The notes: generated from the letters alone by a model not told the origin. A DNA stretch of 38,320 bases from CAYJIX01 sp964370375 (GCA_964370375.1 CAYJIX010000018.1:1-38320); one strand, 5' to 3'; positions 24,808-33,688 are shown, numbered from the stretch's first letter. Numbers and translations: made by a program.

Positions 24808-26201
24808 GATTTGTTACTCTTTTTACGGGCAAGAATGGTTTCAACAGCGTTAATTGTTTCCCGCAATGCCAATAACACCAAACGATCCTTAGCGTTGATG
24901 ATCGTTTGCCCACTAGGGATAAAAGCCTCTTTGTCACGCAGCACAGCTAAAAGCAAGGCTCCTCTTGGCAAGCCAAGTTCACTGACCATACGGTCTGCTA
25001 AATAGGCATTGTCTGCTACCAATACTTCAAGGACTTCTGCTGCATCGCCTCCAAAACTTAGTGAAGAAAGCACACTCCCCTGCCGAATATAATGCAAAAT
25101 GCTGTTCACGGCAGAAAGCCTAGGGCTGACACTGTGCTCTATGCCAATGGCTTGTACCAATGGTAAATATTCCGGCTTGTTGACCCTGGCAACAGTTTCT
25201 TTAACCCCCAGGGATTTTGCCAGCATACAGGAAAGAATATTCGATTCCTCATCACCCGTCACAGCCACAAAGGCATCCATTTTTCCCACATGTTCTTCTT
25301 CAAGAAGCTCTTTGTCTGTGGCATCGCCATACAATACAAGGGTATTATTGAGCATTTCAGCAAGTTGCTGACACCGCTTGTAATCGCTTTCTATAATCTT
25401 AACCTTAATGCCTTTGCTTTCAAAACGTCGAGCCAAGCGAACACCTGTATTGCCTCCGCCAAAAATACATGCGGAATTTATTTCACCTCGAGTACGGTGT
25501 AGCACTCGCAAAAGGTGACGCTGACTTGCGGGCCGATAAATAAAGTATACAACATCATTATGTTGTATACTGTCCTCACCTGACGGCACGATAAGTTCGC
25601 CTTGACGAGCAATGGCACCAACCATGATGCCGTCATTGTTTACAATCTGTCGAAAATTGCGCAAAGGTTGCCCCAACAAGGGACCATCTAGGACACGCAT
25701 ACCTGCCATGCGCATGCGCCGTTCGGCAAATTCGCCATATTCAACAGCACCTGGTAGGGTTAACAAATGATCAATGGTGTGGACAACCTCAACCTCTGGG
25801 TTCACCAACACGCTGATATTCAAAGACGCCCCACTTAAAACTTCGGGATACGCCGTATATTCTTCATTGCGTATCCGCGCTAATTTGATAGCCTTAGGAG
25901 CAATGGCATTGGCAAAAAGACACGCCATTATATTGGCTTCATCTGAGGATGTCACAGCCAAAAAAAGATTAGCATTGTTCAGGCCTGCTTCCTCAAGCAC
26001 CTTGGGGCTAGTGCCTGAACCACACACTGTTTGCACATCCATTGATTCTTCAAGTCGTTCCAAAAGCAACTGGTTATGGTCAATAACCACCACTTGTTTA
26101 TGCTCATCAGACAATCGATGCGCTATATGCCGCCCCACTTGACCTGCACCTACAATGACAATTTTGAGCTGATCGACCTGAGGGTTTTTGCGCTGTAACA
26201 T
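24804..26201 (-). CDS. trkA: Trk system NAD-binding gating protein TrkA
   Basis: 465 aa, the double-RCK architecture of TrkA. The first TrkA_N domain opens KIVIVGAGQVGRHIA at about residue 13 and the second opens ACIFGGGNTGVRLA at about 245; each is followed by a TrkA_C domain. Acidic residues after strand 2 (VVVIDHN and VKIIESD) fit NAD(H) binding. It is cytoplasmic, forms a ring on TrkH and gates it by nucleotide. It is the first gene of the trkA-trkH unit; the promoter must lie in the 611-bp divergent region shared with the antiporter gene. Weak ribosome site (AAGGA with long spacing). Confidence 0.94.
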   Translation of the reverse strand: MLQRKNPQVDQLKIVIVGAGQVGRHIAHRLSDEHKQVVVIDHNQLLLERLEESMDVQTVCGSGTSPKVLEEAGLNNANLFLAVTSSDEANIMACLFANAIAPKAIKLARIRNEEYTAYPEVLSGASLNISVLVNPEVEVVHTIDHLLTLPGAVEYGEFAERRMRMAGMRVLDGPLLGQPLRNFRQIVNNDGIMVGAIARQGELIVPSGEDSIQHNDVVYFIYRPASQRHLLRVLHRTRGEINSACIFGGGNTGVRLARRFESKGIKVKIIESDYKRCQQLAEMLNNTLVLYGDATDKELLEEEHVGKMDAFVAVTGDEESNILSCMLAKSLGVKETVARVNKPEYLPLVQAIGIEHSVSPRLSAVNSILHYIRQGSVLSSLSFGGDAAEVLEVLVADNAYLADRMVSELGLPRGALLLAVLRDKEAFIPSGQTIINAKDRLVLLALRETINAVETILARKKSNKS

Positions 26202-26812
26202 GCCTCATTTCCTTATATTCAGAAATACAAAGGGATATATTCTGGTTATTTTGTATGATTATTAGATTGAAAATTTTTCAAACGCCGCATTAGCGGCAAG
26301 TACTATTTTTTATGCCAACAAGTAACGTCCCTGTGGCATTCGCCTTTTTACATGAACATTTTGCACCCTGTCTTTTATTGTACCACAATGTTATGTTAAA
26401 TGATTTTCTAAAAACAGAAGCTCCGCACGTATCCTTTGGCAGCTGTTTTGTTTACAATGCAGGCGTGCTGTTTTAAAATAATATAATTACATATCAAGAT
26501 GTTACACAAACAACCCCTTTCATTTCTTTAAAAAACGCACTTTCCTTTTTCCTTATGCTTTACAAGCTGCGCTGCATATATCATTCATCGACAGCAGCCT
26601 TGTTTTATGATAATTTATACTTTGTCAAAAAATGTATTTTACTGCTAAAACCTTATGATTTAAAATTTTAGCGTTTTAGAAAACATACAAATTCAATTTG
26701 TCCATGCTCTTTCTCCAAATGCGAGCATCGCTTCATCAGTAAAACATTGTTTTGTACATGGCAAGTATACACGAATGATCATTTGTTCAATTGGCTTTGG
26801 AGGGCACGCCCT
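26202..26812. promoter_or_regulatory. Divergent intergenic region between trkA and the Kef-type antiporter
   Basis: 611 bases, clearly more AT-rich than its flanks and with no supported reading frame. It contains a perfect odd palindrome TTGAAAA-T-TTTTCAA (26267-26281), a small hairpin GCCGC-ATTA-GCGGC (26284-26297), and arms GCTAAAA (26644-26650) and TTTTAGC (26666-26672). It presumably carries both divergent promoters. Confidence 0.5.
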
Positions 26813-28792
26813 GTGGAAATACCTATCTTACCCGATATTGTTGCTATTTTTTGCTTGGCCATAGCGGTTTTGCCGATCTGCCATAAGCTCCATATTCCGC
26901 CAATCGTTGGCCTTCTTATTACAGGAGCCCTTTGCGGGCCTTCGGCCCTTGGCCTTGTTAGCAATCCTCATGCTGTGGAACTTTTGTCCGAAATTGGCGT
27001 GATCCTGCTTATGTTCACCATCGGCATGGAGCTTTCAGGTAAAGAGCTGTCGCGCCTGCGCAAACCCATTTTAATAGGCGGTACAGCCCAAGTTGTTTTG
27101 ACTGTTTGCGTCTGTACAGGCATAGGCTTTTTTCTGGGGCATTCCCTTGGAAACAGCATCTTGTATGGTTTTCTCACGGCCTTGTCTTCCACTGCTATTG
27201 TGCTAAGCCTGTTGCAGCAGCAAGCGCAATCAGATTCCCCTCAAGGACGCCTTGCCCTTGCCATATTGATTTTTCAAGACATTGCCATTGTTCCCATGAT
27301 GCTGCTTATTCCGATTCTTGCAGGGCACCTATCCGCAGACTCCACAACAGTTGCCCTTTCGGTTGGGCGGACAATCCTTATTCTTGGAAGTTGCTGGTTT
27401 TTGGCAAAATATGCCATGCCGCGAATCATGGGACTGGTTATGCAAACCCGTAGCCAAGAGCTGCTTCTTATGAGCACTTTGGGCCTTTGCCTTGCCATTG
27501 CTATGGGTACAGCTTCACTTGGTTTGTCTTTATCATTGGGAGCCTTTTTAGCAGGCCTGCTTTTGGCTGAGTCTGAATACAGCTTAAGCGTGGTGGCAGG
27601 AGTTTTGCCTTTTAAAACTGTTTTTACCAGTCTGTTTTTCATTTCTGTAGGCATGCTCCTAAACATGCGCTTTGTAGGCGAGCATCTCATCTATGTGGCA
27701 TTATTTGCTTTGGGCCTGATGCTGCTTAAAATGATCCTTATTGTGCCAGCGACCCTTCTTTTGGGATATCCTTTGCGAATATGTATCATAACAGCCATAA
27801 GCCTTGGCCAGATAGGCGAATTTTCGTTCATTTTAGCAAAAACTGCTGTGGACAACAATTTGCTGGACAGTGCAGAATATCAGGTCTTTTTGGCCTCAAG
27901 CATTTTGACAATGGCTCTTACCCCGAGCCTGATACAGTTTGCCCCTCAAGCTGCATTGTTTATAGACAAAATGCTTGGGCGTAAAAACTTGCCTGATGCG
28001 CAAGAAGAATCCCAGCATGAGTTTAAAAACCACCTGATTATTGTAGGTTTTGGCGTAGGAGGTAAACACCTTGCCCAAGCAGCACAAAAGGTGGGCATAG
28101 ATCATGTTATTTTAGAAATGAATCCCGACTCTGTAGCTCGTTACCGCGTCCATGAAAATATCTTTCACGGAGACGCGTCACAATCCTTGGTTTTACTGCA
28201 TTACGGTATCAAAACAGCGCGTGTTTTGGCAGTGGTCATATCTGACCCGGCAGCATTACGGGCAATAACTGCATTGGCACGCAGGCTAAATCCAAAGCTG
28301 TGCATTGTGGTGCGGACGCGCTTTCTTGGCGAGGTGGCAGAACTTAAAGAGCTGGGCGCCAATTATGTTATCTCTGAGGATTTTGAAACATCAATTGAGA
28401 TCTTTAATCGTGTGCTTAGCCATTACCTTGTGCCACGCCAAGTAATTGAAGAATTTGTGCAGCGAATCCGCGACGAGTCCTATGACATGGCTAGGCAGCT
28501 CACTGTTCATGGCTCTGCTTTGCCCAGCATCAGCGACACAGTACTATCAGGGCTTGAGGTGGCCGCATGCGTCGTGGAGCAAGACTCGGCAGTAATTGGA
28601 AAAAAACTTCTGGATATCGACCTTCGCCGCAACCATAATGTTACCGTCATCGGCGTATCTCGTGGTGACGTGGCGATTCCCACGCCTGACGGCAGTCATA
28701 TTTTTGAGGGAGGAGATGTCGTATACCTTTTTGCTACGGCCCAAGACCTTAGTGCTGTCATGCACTTGTTTTACGCTCCTCAGGCCACATAA
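26813..28792 (+). CDS. CPA2-family monovalent cation:proton antiporter with RCK domain (KefB/YbaL-like)
   Basis: 659 aa from the GTG at 26813, selected because GGAGG lies nine bases upstream; an in-frame TTG at 26747 has no such site. Residues 1-390 hold about 12 membrane helices with CPA2 motifs: PPIVGLLITGALCGPSALG, ALSSTAIVLSLL and SLGQIGEFSFILA. A TrkA_N domain starts at about residue 407 (HLIIVGFGVGGKHLAQ), and a TrkA_C domain (VIGKKLLDIDLRRNHNVTVIGV) ends the protein. It probably exchanges K+ or Na+ for H+ under nucleotide control. It lies divergent from trkAH, so K+ uptake and efflux genes share a regulatory region. A glutathione-gated Kef role is not shown by the sequence. Confidence 0.88.
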   Translation: MEIPILPDIVAIFCLAIAVLPICHKLHIPPIVGLLITGALCGPSALGLVSNPHAVELLSEIGVILLMFTIGMELSGKELSRLRKPILIGGTAQVVLTVCVCTGIGFFLGHSLGNSILYGFLTALSSTAIVLSLLQQQAQSDSPQGRLALAILIFQDIAIVPMMLLIPILAGHLSADSTTVALSVGRTILILGSCWFLAKYAMPRIMGLVMQTRSQELLLMSTLGLCLAIAMGTASLGLSLSLGAFLAGLLLAESEYSLSVVAGVLPFKTVFTSLFFISVGMLLNMRFVGEHLIYVALFALGLMLLKMILIVPATLLLGYPLRICIITAISLGQIGEFSFILAKTAVDNNLLDSAEYQVFLASSILTMALTPSLIQFAPQAALFIDKMLGRKNLPDAQEESQHEFKNHLIIVGFGVGGKHLAQAAQKVGIDHVILEMNPDSVARYRVHENIFHGDASQSLVLLHYGIKTARVLAVVISDPAALRAITALARRLNPKLCIVVRTRFLGEVAELKELGANYVISEDFETSIEIFNRVLSHYLVPRQVIEEFVQRIRDESYDMARQLTVHGSALPSISDTVLSGLEVAACVVEQDSAVIGKKLLDIDLRRNHNVTVIGVSRGDVAIPTPDGSHIFEGGDVVYLFATAQDLSAVMHLFYAPQAT

Positions 28793-28917
28793 AAAAATAA
28801 ACATTATTATAACAAGAACTTATAAATACAGACACGGATAAACAAAATCTTTATTCAAAACGCAATGAGTGTATAATTACAGCGTTATGATGTGGCCCCG
28901 CTGCTTTTAAGGGCCTA

Positions 28918-30147
28918 CTACGAAAGGCGCGTTGCAAAATCTTCATAGCCAAATTCACGCACAATGCGCATATTGTCGCTCATAGGATCCCACCGAGCAA
29001 TGCTTGGCAACCTCAACCCATTAAACGTTGTGGTTTTTACCATGCTATAGATAGCCATGTCAGTAAATACCAGTTTGTCACCGGTTTTTAACGGCGTATC
29101 AAAAGAATATTCACCTATAACATCACCGGCAAGGCAGGATTTGCCACCAAAACGATAGGTATACGCCTTTTCACCTGGCATGCCGGATCCAATCACAAAC
29201 GGACGATAGGGCATTTCAAGAACGTCAGGCATGTGTGTAGAAGCAGAGGTGTCTAAAATGGCCATGGGCATATCGGCCTCAATAATATCTAAAACCGTAC
29301 TTATGAACACACCTGCATCTAGCGCCACAGCCTCTCCCGGTTCCAAAAAAACTTCCACGTTGTAGGTTTTTTGCATGCGTTCGATACAGCGGCATAATAG
29401 ATCAATATCATAGCCTGCGCGCGTGATATGGTGCCCTCCCCCCATGTTTAACCATTCCATATCATGCAGATATTTACCAAAACGCGCTTCAACCGCATGA
29501 AGAGTGCGTTCAAGGGCGTCTGCGCCTTGTTCGCACAAGGTATGAAAATGTAAACCACTAACACCAACAAGCTCTCCACGCGAAGCGGCCGCTGTAAACG
29601 CAGCTTCGCGCACACCAAGGCGAGAACGAGGAGAGCACGGGTTATATATATCCACCGCACCTTCTGAATGTTCAGGATTCATCCTGATTCCATAGCGGAC
29701 TTGTCGTGTGTGGGTGTTGTTGTGCGCTTCCAGCAAAGGACGAAAACGGGCCAGCTGAGTAAAAGAATTAAAAACAATATGATTGACAGTGCCCAGCAAA
29801 TCTAACACGTCTCTTTCGCTATAGGCCGCCGCAAAAGCGTGCACTTCGCCTCCAAAATATTCTCTGGCAAGGCGAGCTTCATCAGGGGAGCTGGCACAGC
29901 ACCCGTAAAGGGCCCCTTCTGCTGGTTTTGAGCCAAGCTGTGTGCGCGAAACCAAAGGAAACACGTCCCACATGGCAAAACCTTTAAGAGCCAGCAAAAT
30001 TTTTGCACCTGTGCGCCGCTGTATACTATCTAAAGTAGCTACATTGCCACGCAAGGCTGCCTCATCCAGCACAAAACAAGGTGATGGGAACCTTTCGGGC
30101 TGTAACGCCTGAACGTAGTCTTCGTTTTTGATGGCAGTATGCGACAT
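28918..30147 (-). CDS. nspC: Carboxynorspermidine/carboxyspermidine decarboxylase
   Basis: 409 aa from the ATG at 30147, preceded by AGGGG; an open frame continues upstream through the terminator hairpin but has no ribosome site or conserved sequence. It is a PLP fold-III (alanine racemase-like) decarboxylase: Schiff-base Lys K55 in LALKGFAMW, HFHTLCEQ near 200, the glycine loop NMGGGHH at 234-240, EPGEAV near 269 and the active-site Cys C338 in KSCLAGD. It removes the carboxyl from carboxyspermidine or carboxynorspermidine to give spermidine or norspermidine. Together with the synthase gene upstream it completes the polyamine route that starts from aspartate semialdehyde and a diamine. Confidence 0.92.
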   Translation of the reverse strand: MSHTAIKNEDYVQALQPERFPSPCFVLDEAALRGNVATLDSIQRRTGAKILLALKGFAMWDVFPLVSRTQLGSKPAEGALYGCCASSPDEARLAREYFGGEVHAFAAAYSERDVLDLLGTVNHIVFNSFTQLARFRPLLEAHNNTHTRQVRYGIRMNPEHSEGAVDIYNPCSPRSRLGVREAAFTAAASRGELVGVSGLHFHTLCEQGADALERTLHAVEARFGKYLHDMEWLNMGGGHHITRAGYDIDLLCRCIERMQKTYNVEVFLEPGEAVALDAGVFISTVLDIIEADMPMAILDTSASTHMPDVLEMPYRPFVIGSGMPGEKAYTYRFGGKSCLAGDVIGEYSFDTPLKTGDKLVFTDMAIYSMVKTTTFNGLRLPSIARWDPMSDNMRIVREFGYEDFATRLS

Positions 30148-30204
30148 AAAGTTACCCCTAATATGAAGCCTTTTTTTGCTTGTCCGACGTAAAGCATGGC
30201 TATT

Positions 30205-30242
30205 AAAAAAGCGGAGCACCTATAAGAAAGTGCTCCGCTTTT
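30205..30242 (-). terminator. Terminator-like hairpin between the polyamine genes
   Basis: AAAAGCGGAGCAC (30207-30219) and GTGCTCCGCTTTT (30230-30242) are perfect 13-bp arms around a 10-nt loop. Read on the - strand the stem ends in six Ts, the form of an intrinsic terminator. It sits after the synthase stop and 58 bases before nspC, so it may reduce read-through into nspC. Confidence 0.75.
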
Positions 30243-30253
30243 ACAAGTACAAC

Positions 30254-31447
30254 TTACGCCAATTCTTCCACAACCCAAGGCAGTCCATGGATGTTCAACT
30301 GCTCCATGAAAGGATCAGGGTCAAGCTGCTCCATGTTCCAAACGCCGGGCTGCATCCATTTTTTTTGCAGCATCATCATGCCGCCTATCATGGCAGGCAC
30401 ACCTGTTGTGTAGGAAATGGCCTGACTGCCCACCTCGGCATAGCACTCTTCATGCACGCACACATTGTACACAAAAAATGTTTTGGGCTGACCGTTTTTA
30501 ACGCCTTGCACACGACAACCAATGCACGTTTTGCCCTTGGTCAAAGGCCCAAGGGAAGCAGGATCAGGCAACATACGCGCAAGGAACTGGATAGGCACTA
30601 TGGATTGTCCATTAAATTCTACAGGTTCTATGCCTATCATCCCCACATTATCAAGGACTTTTAGATGATTAAGATAATTGTCGGAAAAGGTCATCCAAAA
30701 ACGCGCGCGCCTTAGCCCCTTAAGGTTCTGCACGAGCGATTCCAATTCCTCATGGTACATGAGGAAACATTTTTTAGGACCAATGCCAGCGGGAAAATCA
30801 TAATTCATGGACCACGAAAGGGGGTCTGTTTCTACCCACTCACCACGCTCCCAATAACGCCCACGCGCTGAGACTTCACGGATATTGATTTCAGGATTAA
30901 AATTTGTGGCAAAAGGCTGACCGTGATCCCCTGCATTACAATCAATAATATCAAGGACATGAATCTCGTCCAACAAATGCTTTTGAGCATACGCACAAAA
31001 CACATTGGTTACACCGGGGTCAAAACCACTTCCAAGTAAGGCCATGAGTCCGGCGTTTTTAAAACGTTCCTGATAGGCCCATTGCCATTTGTATTCAAAT
31101 TTTGCGCTGTCAAGGGGTTCATAATTAGCTGTGTCAAGGTAATTCACCCCCGTTTCAAGACAGGCATCCATAATATGCAAGTCTTGATAGGGCAATGCAA
31201 TGTTCATTACAAGATCAGGCTTATGAGCAGCTATAAGTGCGGCTGTTTCCGCAACATTGTCAGCATCCACTTTAGCTGTGGTGATGCTACGCCCGCTACG
31301 AGCCTTGACATCAGCAGCGATTTGATCGCATTTCGCCAAGGTTCGGCTTGCAAGGACAATGTCTTCAAAAACGCCAGGAACCTGGGCGCATTTATGAACT
31401 ACCACGCTCCCAACACCACCAGCGCCAATGATTAACACCTTACCCAT
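30254..31447 (-). CDS. Carboxynorspermidine/carboxyspermidine synthase (saccharopine dehydrogenase family)
   Basis: 397 aa, strong ribosome site AGGAGG on the - strand. N-terminal Rossmann motif VLIIGAGGVGSVVVHKCA (GAGGVGS at about 7-13); further conserved parts are LVMNIALPYQDLHIMDACLETGVNYLDTANYE and LGSGFDPGVTNVFCAYA, as in carboxynorspermidine dehydrogenase (CASDH). It condenses L-aspartate beta-semialdehyde with putrescine or diaminopropane using NADPH. The adjacent nspC supports this over a lysine-pathway saccharopine dehydrogenase. Cytoplasmic. The decarboxylase that would supply the diamine is not in this window. Confidence 0.92.
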   Translation of the reverse strand: MGKVLIIGAGGVGSVVVHKCAQVPGVFEDIVLASRTLAKCDQIAADVKARSGRSITTAKVDADNVAETAALIAAHKPDLVMNIALPYQDLHIMDACLETGVNYLDTANYEPLDSAKFEYKWQWAYQERFKNAGLMALLGSGFDPGVTNVFCAYAQKHLLDEIHVLDIIDCNAGDHGQPFATNFNPEINIREVSARGRYWERGEWVETDPLSWSMNYDFPAGIGPKKCFLMYHEELESLVQNLKGLRRARFWMTFSDNYLNHLKVLDNVGMIGIEPVEFNGQSIVPIQFLARMLPDPASLGPLTKGKTCIGCRVQGVKNGQPKTFFVYNVCVHEECYAEVGSQAISYTTGVPAMIGGMMMLQKKWMQPGVWNMEQLDPDPFMEQLNIHGLPWVVEELA

Positions 31448-31764
31448 GCTTTTTCCTCCTAAAAACTAGTTTGATATAGTTTTTGTACAACAAGTCATTG
31501 CTTTTAGTTTGCTTGCCAAGCGTGTCCTTGTCAATAGAATTCATACCATTCTATCATGACATTTTTATGGCATAGCTTTCAAGTTTCACCGCTGGCAGTG
31601 ACGTACACGCTTTAAGGCTTTTTACGCGCAAAAACAGCAAGGGTGCTTTGCCTAAACATTGCTTGCTTTGTGAAAATAGCGAACTACTATATCTGCAACC
31701 TCAAGCCTCATGAACATGCCATCATGTAACACACTAAAACAACTGACAAACACCACGAATCACC
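31448..31764. other. Intergenic DNA upstream of the polyamine synthase gene
   Basis: No gene seen. It must hold the leftward promoter of the polyamine genes. A small hairpin ACATG-CCAT-CATGT lies at 31714-31727. Confidence 0.4.
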
Positions 31765-31846
31765 TGTGAAAAATTTCCTTAATCGTTTGTGAAATTTTGT
31801 TTTTATTCCTTTTTTCTTGACATCTTTCTTGTCACGCCATTACTGT
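31765..31846 (+). promoter_or_regulatory. Candidate promoter and upstream direct repeats of the DASS gene
   Basis: TTGACA (31817-31822) followed by TACTGT (31841-31846) after 18 bp is a plausible -35/-10 pair with a weak -10. Upstream, TGTGAAAAATTT (31765-31776) and TGTGAAATTTTG (31788-31799) are near direct repeats whose starts are 23 bp apart, an arrangement seen with tandem activator sites. Confidence 0.4.
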
Positions 31847-31858
31847 AAAGTTATTGTA

Positions 31859-31910
31859 GGAGTGTTTCCGTGTATAAACTCCTCATGGTTTTTCATGAAG
31901 AGCTTTTTTT
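31859..31910 (+). promoter_or_regulatory. Attenuator-like leader of the DASS gene
   Basis: Two mutually exclusive stems are readable. The upstream one pairs GGAGT-G-TT (31859-31866) with AAACTCC (31876-31882). The downstream one pairs CTC-C-TCATG (31879-31887) with CATGA-A-GAG (31894-31902) and is followed by CT7, so it is an intrinsic-terminator form. They share bases 31879-31882. The element lies about 120 bases before the transporter start. Confidence 0.5.
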
Positions 31911-31926
31911 GACCATCGCTTTATAG
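31870..31926 (+). CDS. Possible 18-residue leader peptide
   Basis: A GTG at 31870 preceded by AGGAG at 31858-31862 opens an 18-codon frame ending in TAG: MYKLLMVFHEELFLTIAL. It runs straight through the terminator stem and T-run, so a translating ribosome would disrupt the terminator. Only the reading frame and ribosome site support it. Confidence 0.25.
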   Translation: MYKLLMVFHEELFLTIAL

Positions 31927-32030
31927 CAGCTGAACAAGGCATGGCAGCTTCTTACAGCCACCTTTGCCATAATTTATCACAATATGGAGTTATACGTTTT
32001 AGGCGGTTATTATATTCAAAGGAGGAGAAT

Positions 32031-33500
32031 ATGACCCAAAAAGAAAACCAAATGTTACTAAGGAAGTTTAGAGAGATTTACCAAGTCGAAAAATGGGTCG
32101 GCTTTTTCGCCGGCGCCCTTGCCCTTCTGATCACGCTAATCACAGATGCTCCCGGGGGAATGACCCCAGAGGCGTGGCTTTGTGCAGGCATGGGAACCCT
32201 TATGGCCATTTGGTGGGCCACTGAAGCCATTCCCATTCCTGCAACATCTCTTTTGCCTATTGTACTTATCCCCATCCTTGGGCTTGGCAACATAAGGTCT
32301 GCTACAGCTCCTTACGCCAACCCAACTGTCTATCTTTTCCTTGGCGGCTTTATGCTTGGCCTTGCCATGGAAAAATGCAACCTCCACAGACGTATTGCGC
32401 TTAATATTTTGCATAAGGTCGGCACAAGCCCCACGCGGCAAATTGCCGGATTTATGATTGCCACAGGCTTTATCAGCATGTGGGTTAGCAATACGGCAAC
32501 AGCTATTATGATGACCCCCATCGCACTTTCTGTGGGAACAATGGTCACAGGTGGCGCATCTCAAGAAGAAGCAAATAGGTACAACACGGCCTTACTTTTA
32601 AGTGTAGCTTATTCAGCCAGCATTGGCGGTATTGCAACACTTATAGGCACACCTCCCAACGCTCTTTTACGGGCCTTTCTTGAAGAGCATTACAACATCG
32701 AGGTGGGCTTTGCCCAATGGATGATCCTTGGTGTTCCTGTGGCTATTGTCATGATGGTTTTTTGTATGTGGTGGCTTACACGTAAGCCCTTCAACCTGGG
32801 TAGCAGTACAGCCGATGGTTCCTCACCAGTATCTGAAGGACTTGCGGCCCTTGGCCCCATGACAACAGCTGAACGGCGCGTGCTCGTCATCTTTTTATTG
32901 GCAGCTTTTAGCTGGATGTTCCGCCCCTTGCTTTCCAACTTCATCCCGGGGCTTAGCGATACCCTCATCGCCATGATCGCAGGTCTTGCCCTGTTTATTG
33001 TTCCTTCCAATGCAAAAGAACGCCAATTCCTTATGGATTGGCAACAAGCCGGCAAACTCCCCTGGGGTATTTTGATTCTTTTTGGAGGCGGCTTGGCCTT
33101 AGCAGGGGTTGTAAACAGTTCCAAATTAGCAACATGGCTAGCCTCACAGCTTGAAGTTTTGAGCGGTTTCCATGTGGTTATGATGATCATGGTTGTGGTT
33201 TTTGTCATCATGTTCTTGACAGAAGTCACCTCCAACACAGCAACAGCCGCTGCGTTCCTCCCCCTTATGGGAGCCTTAGCGGTTGCTCAAGGCGTATCAC
33301 CGCAAACGCTGGCAGTGCCTGCCGCCATTGCAGCAAGCTGCGCCTTTATGCTGCCTGTGGCTACACCGCCTAACGCCGTTGTGTTTGGCAGTGGAGAGAT
33401 GAAAATCTCCTCCATGATACGGGCAGGTTTTGCCTTGAACATCTTTGGTGTTCTTGCTGTAACGGCCCTGTGTTCCTTGCTTGTAAACTTTGTATTCTAG
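32031..33500 (+). CDS. DASS (SLC13) family sodium:di/tricarboxylate symporter
   Basis: 489 aa from the ATG at 32031, behind a very strong AAAGGAGGAG. It has about 11-13 membrane helices. The paired SNT motifs that bind sodium and the substrate carboxylate in this family are present: WVSNTATAIMM (S153-N154-T155) and VTSNTATAAAF (S401-N402-T403). SIGGIATLIGTPPNALL and the late ATPPNAVVFGSGEM are also DASS signatures. Inner-membrane symport of a dicarboxylate, citrate-like acid or sulfate-like anion is expected. No enzyme gene is adjacent, so the cargo is unknown. It is monocistronic with its own structured leader and strong terminator. Confidence 0.9.
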   Translation: MTQKENQMLLRKFREIYQVEKWVGFFAGALALLITLITDAPGGMTPEAWLCAGMGTLMAIWWATEAIPIPATSLLPIVLIPILGLGNIRSATAPYANPTVYLFLGGFMLGLAMEKCNLHRRIALNILHKVGTSPTRQIAGFMIATGFISMWVSNTATAIMMTPIALSVGTMVTGGASQEEANRYNTALLLSVAYSASIGGIATLIGTPPNALLRAFLEEHYNIEVGFAQWMILGVPVAIVMMVFCMWWLTRKPFNLGSSTADGSSPVSEGLAALGPMTTAERRVLVIFLLAAFSWMFRPLLSNFIPGLSDTLIAMIAGLALFIVPSNAKERQFLMDWQQAGKLPWGILILFGGGLALAGVVNSSKLATWLASQLEVLSGFHVVMMIMVVVFVIMFLTEVTSNTATAAAFLPLMGALAVAQGVSPQTLAVPAAIAASCAFMLPVATPPNAVVFGSGEMKISSMIRAGFALNIFGVLAVTALCSLLVNFVF

Positions 33501-33547
33501 TTAAAAGAATCCTTTACCAGCATTCTAACAACACACAAAACCAATGC

Positions 33548-33584
33548 TCGCGGCAGCTTGCTTTTAGCAGGCTGCCGCGATTTT
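33548..33584 (+). terminator. Rho-independent terminator of the DASS gene
   Basis: A long stem from TCGCGGCAGC (33548-33557) with GCTGCCGCGA (33571-33580) continues inward as TTGCT/AGCAG with one wobble, a TTT loop, then TTTT. 15 bp in all. Confidence 0.85.
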
Positions 33585-33608
33585 CTATCACTCATATAAT
33601 GATAGAAA
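33582..33608 (+). promoter_or_regulatory. Candidate PerR operator upstream of perR-rbr
   Basis: TTTCTATCA (33582-33590), nine bases, TGATAGAAA (33600-33608) form a perfect 9-bp inverted repeat. The spacer includes TATAAT (33595-33600), a consensus -10, so a bound repressor would block the promoter. It starts on the T-run of the previous terminator. Confidence 0.5.
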
Positions 33609-33688
33609 CAACGCTAAAGGATGCAAAACGAAGGCTACTTGACAGCTCTTCTTGCTAATAGTATCTTCTACTAAAAAGGAGATGCTAA

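Noticed and set aside
26747..26812. TTG start for the antiporter
   Set aside because: No ribosome site, whereas GGAGG precedes the GTG at 26813.
30148..30219. Longer N-terminus for the carboxynorspermidine decarboxylase
   Set aside because: It would begin inside the terminator stem; AGGGG precedes the ATG at 30147.
31941..32030. Earlier start for the DASS transporter
   Set aside because: The extension is not hydrophobic or conserved, and AAAGGAGGAG lies directly before the ATG at 32031.
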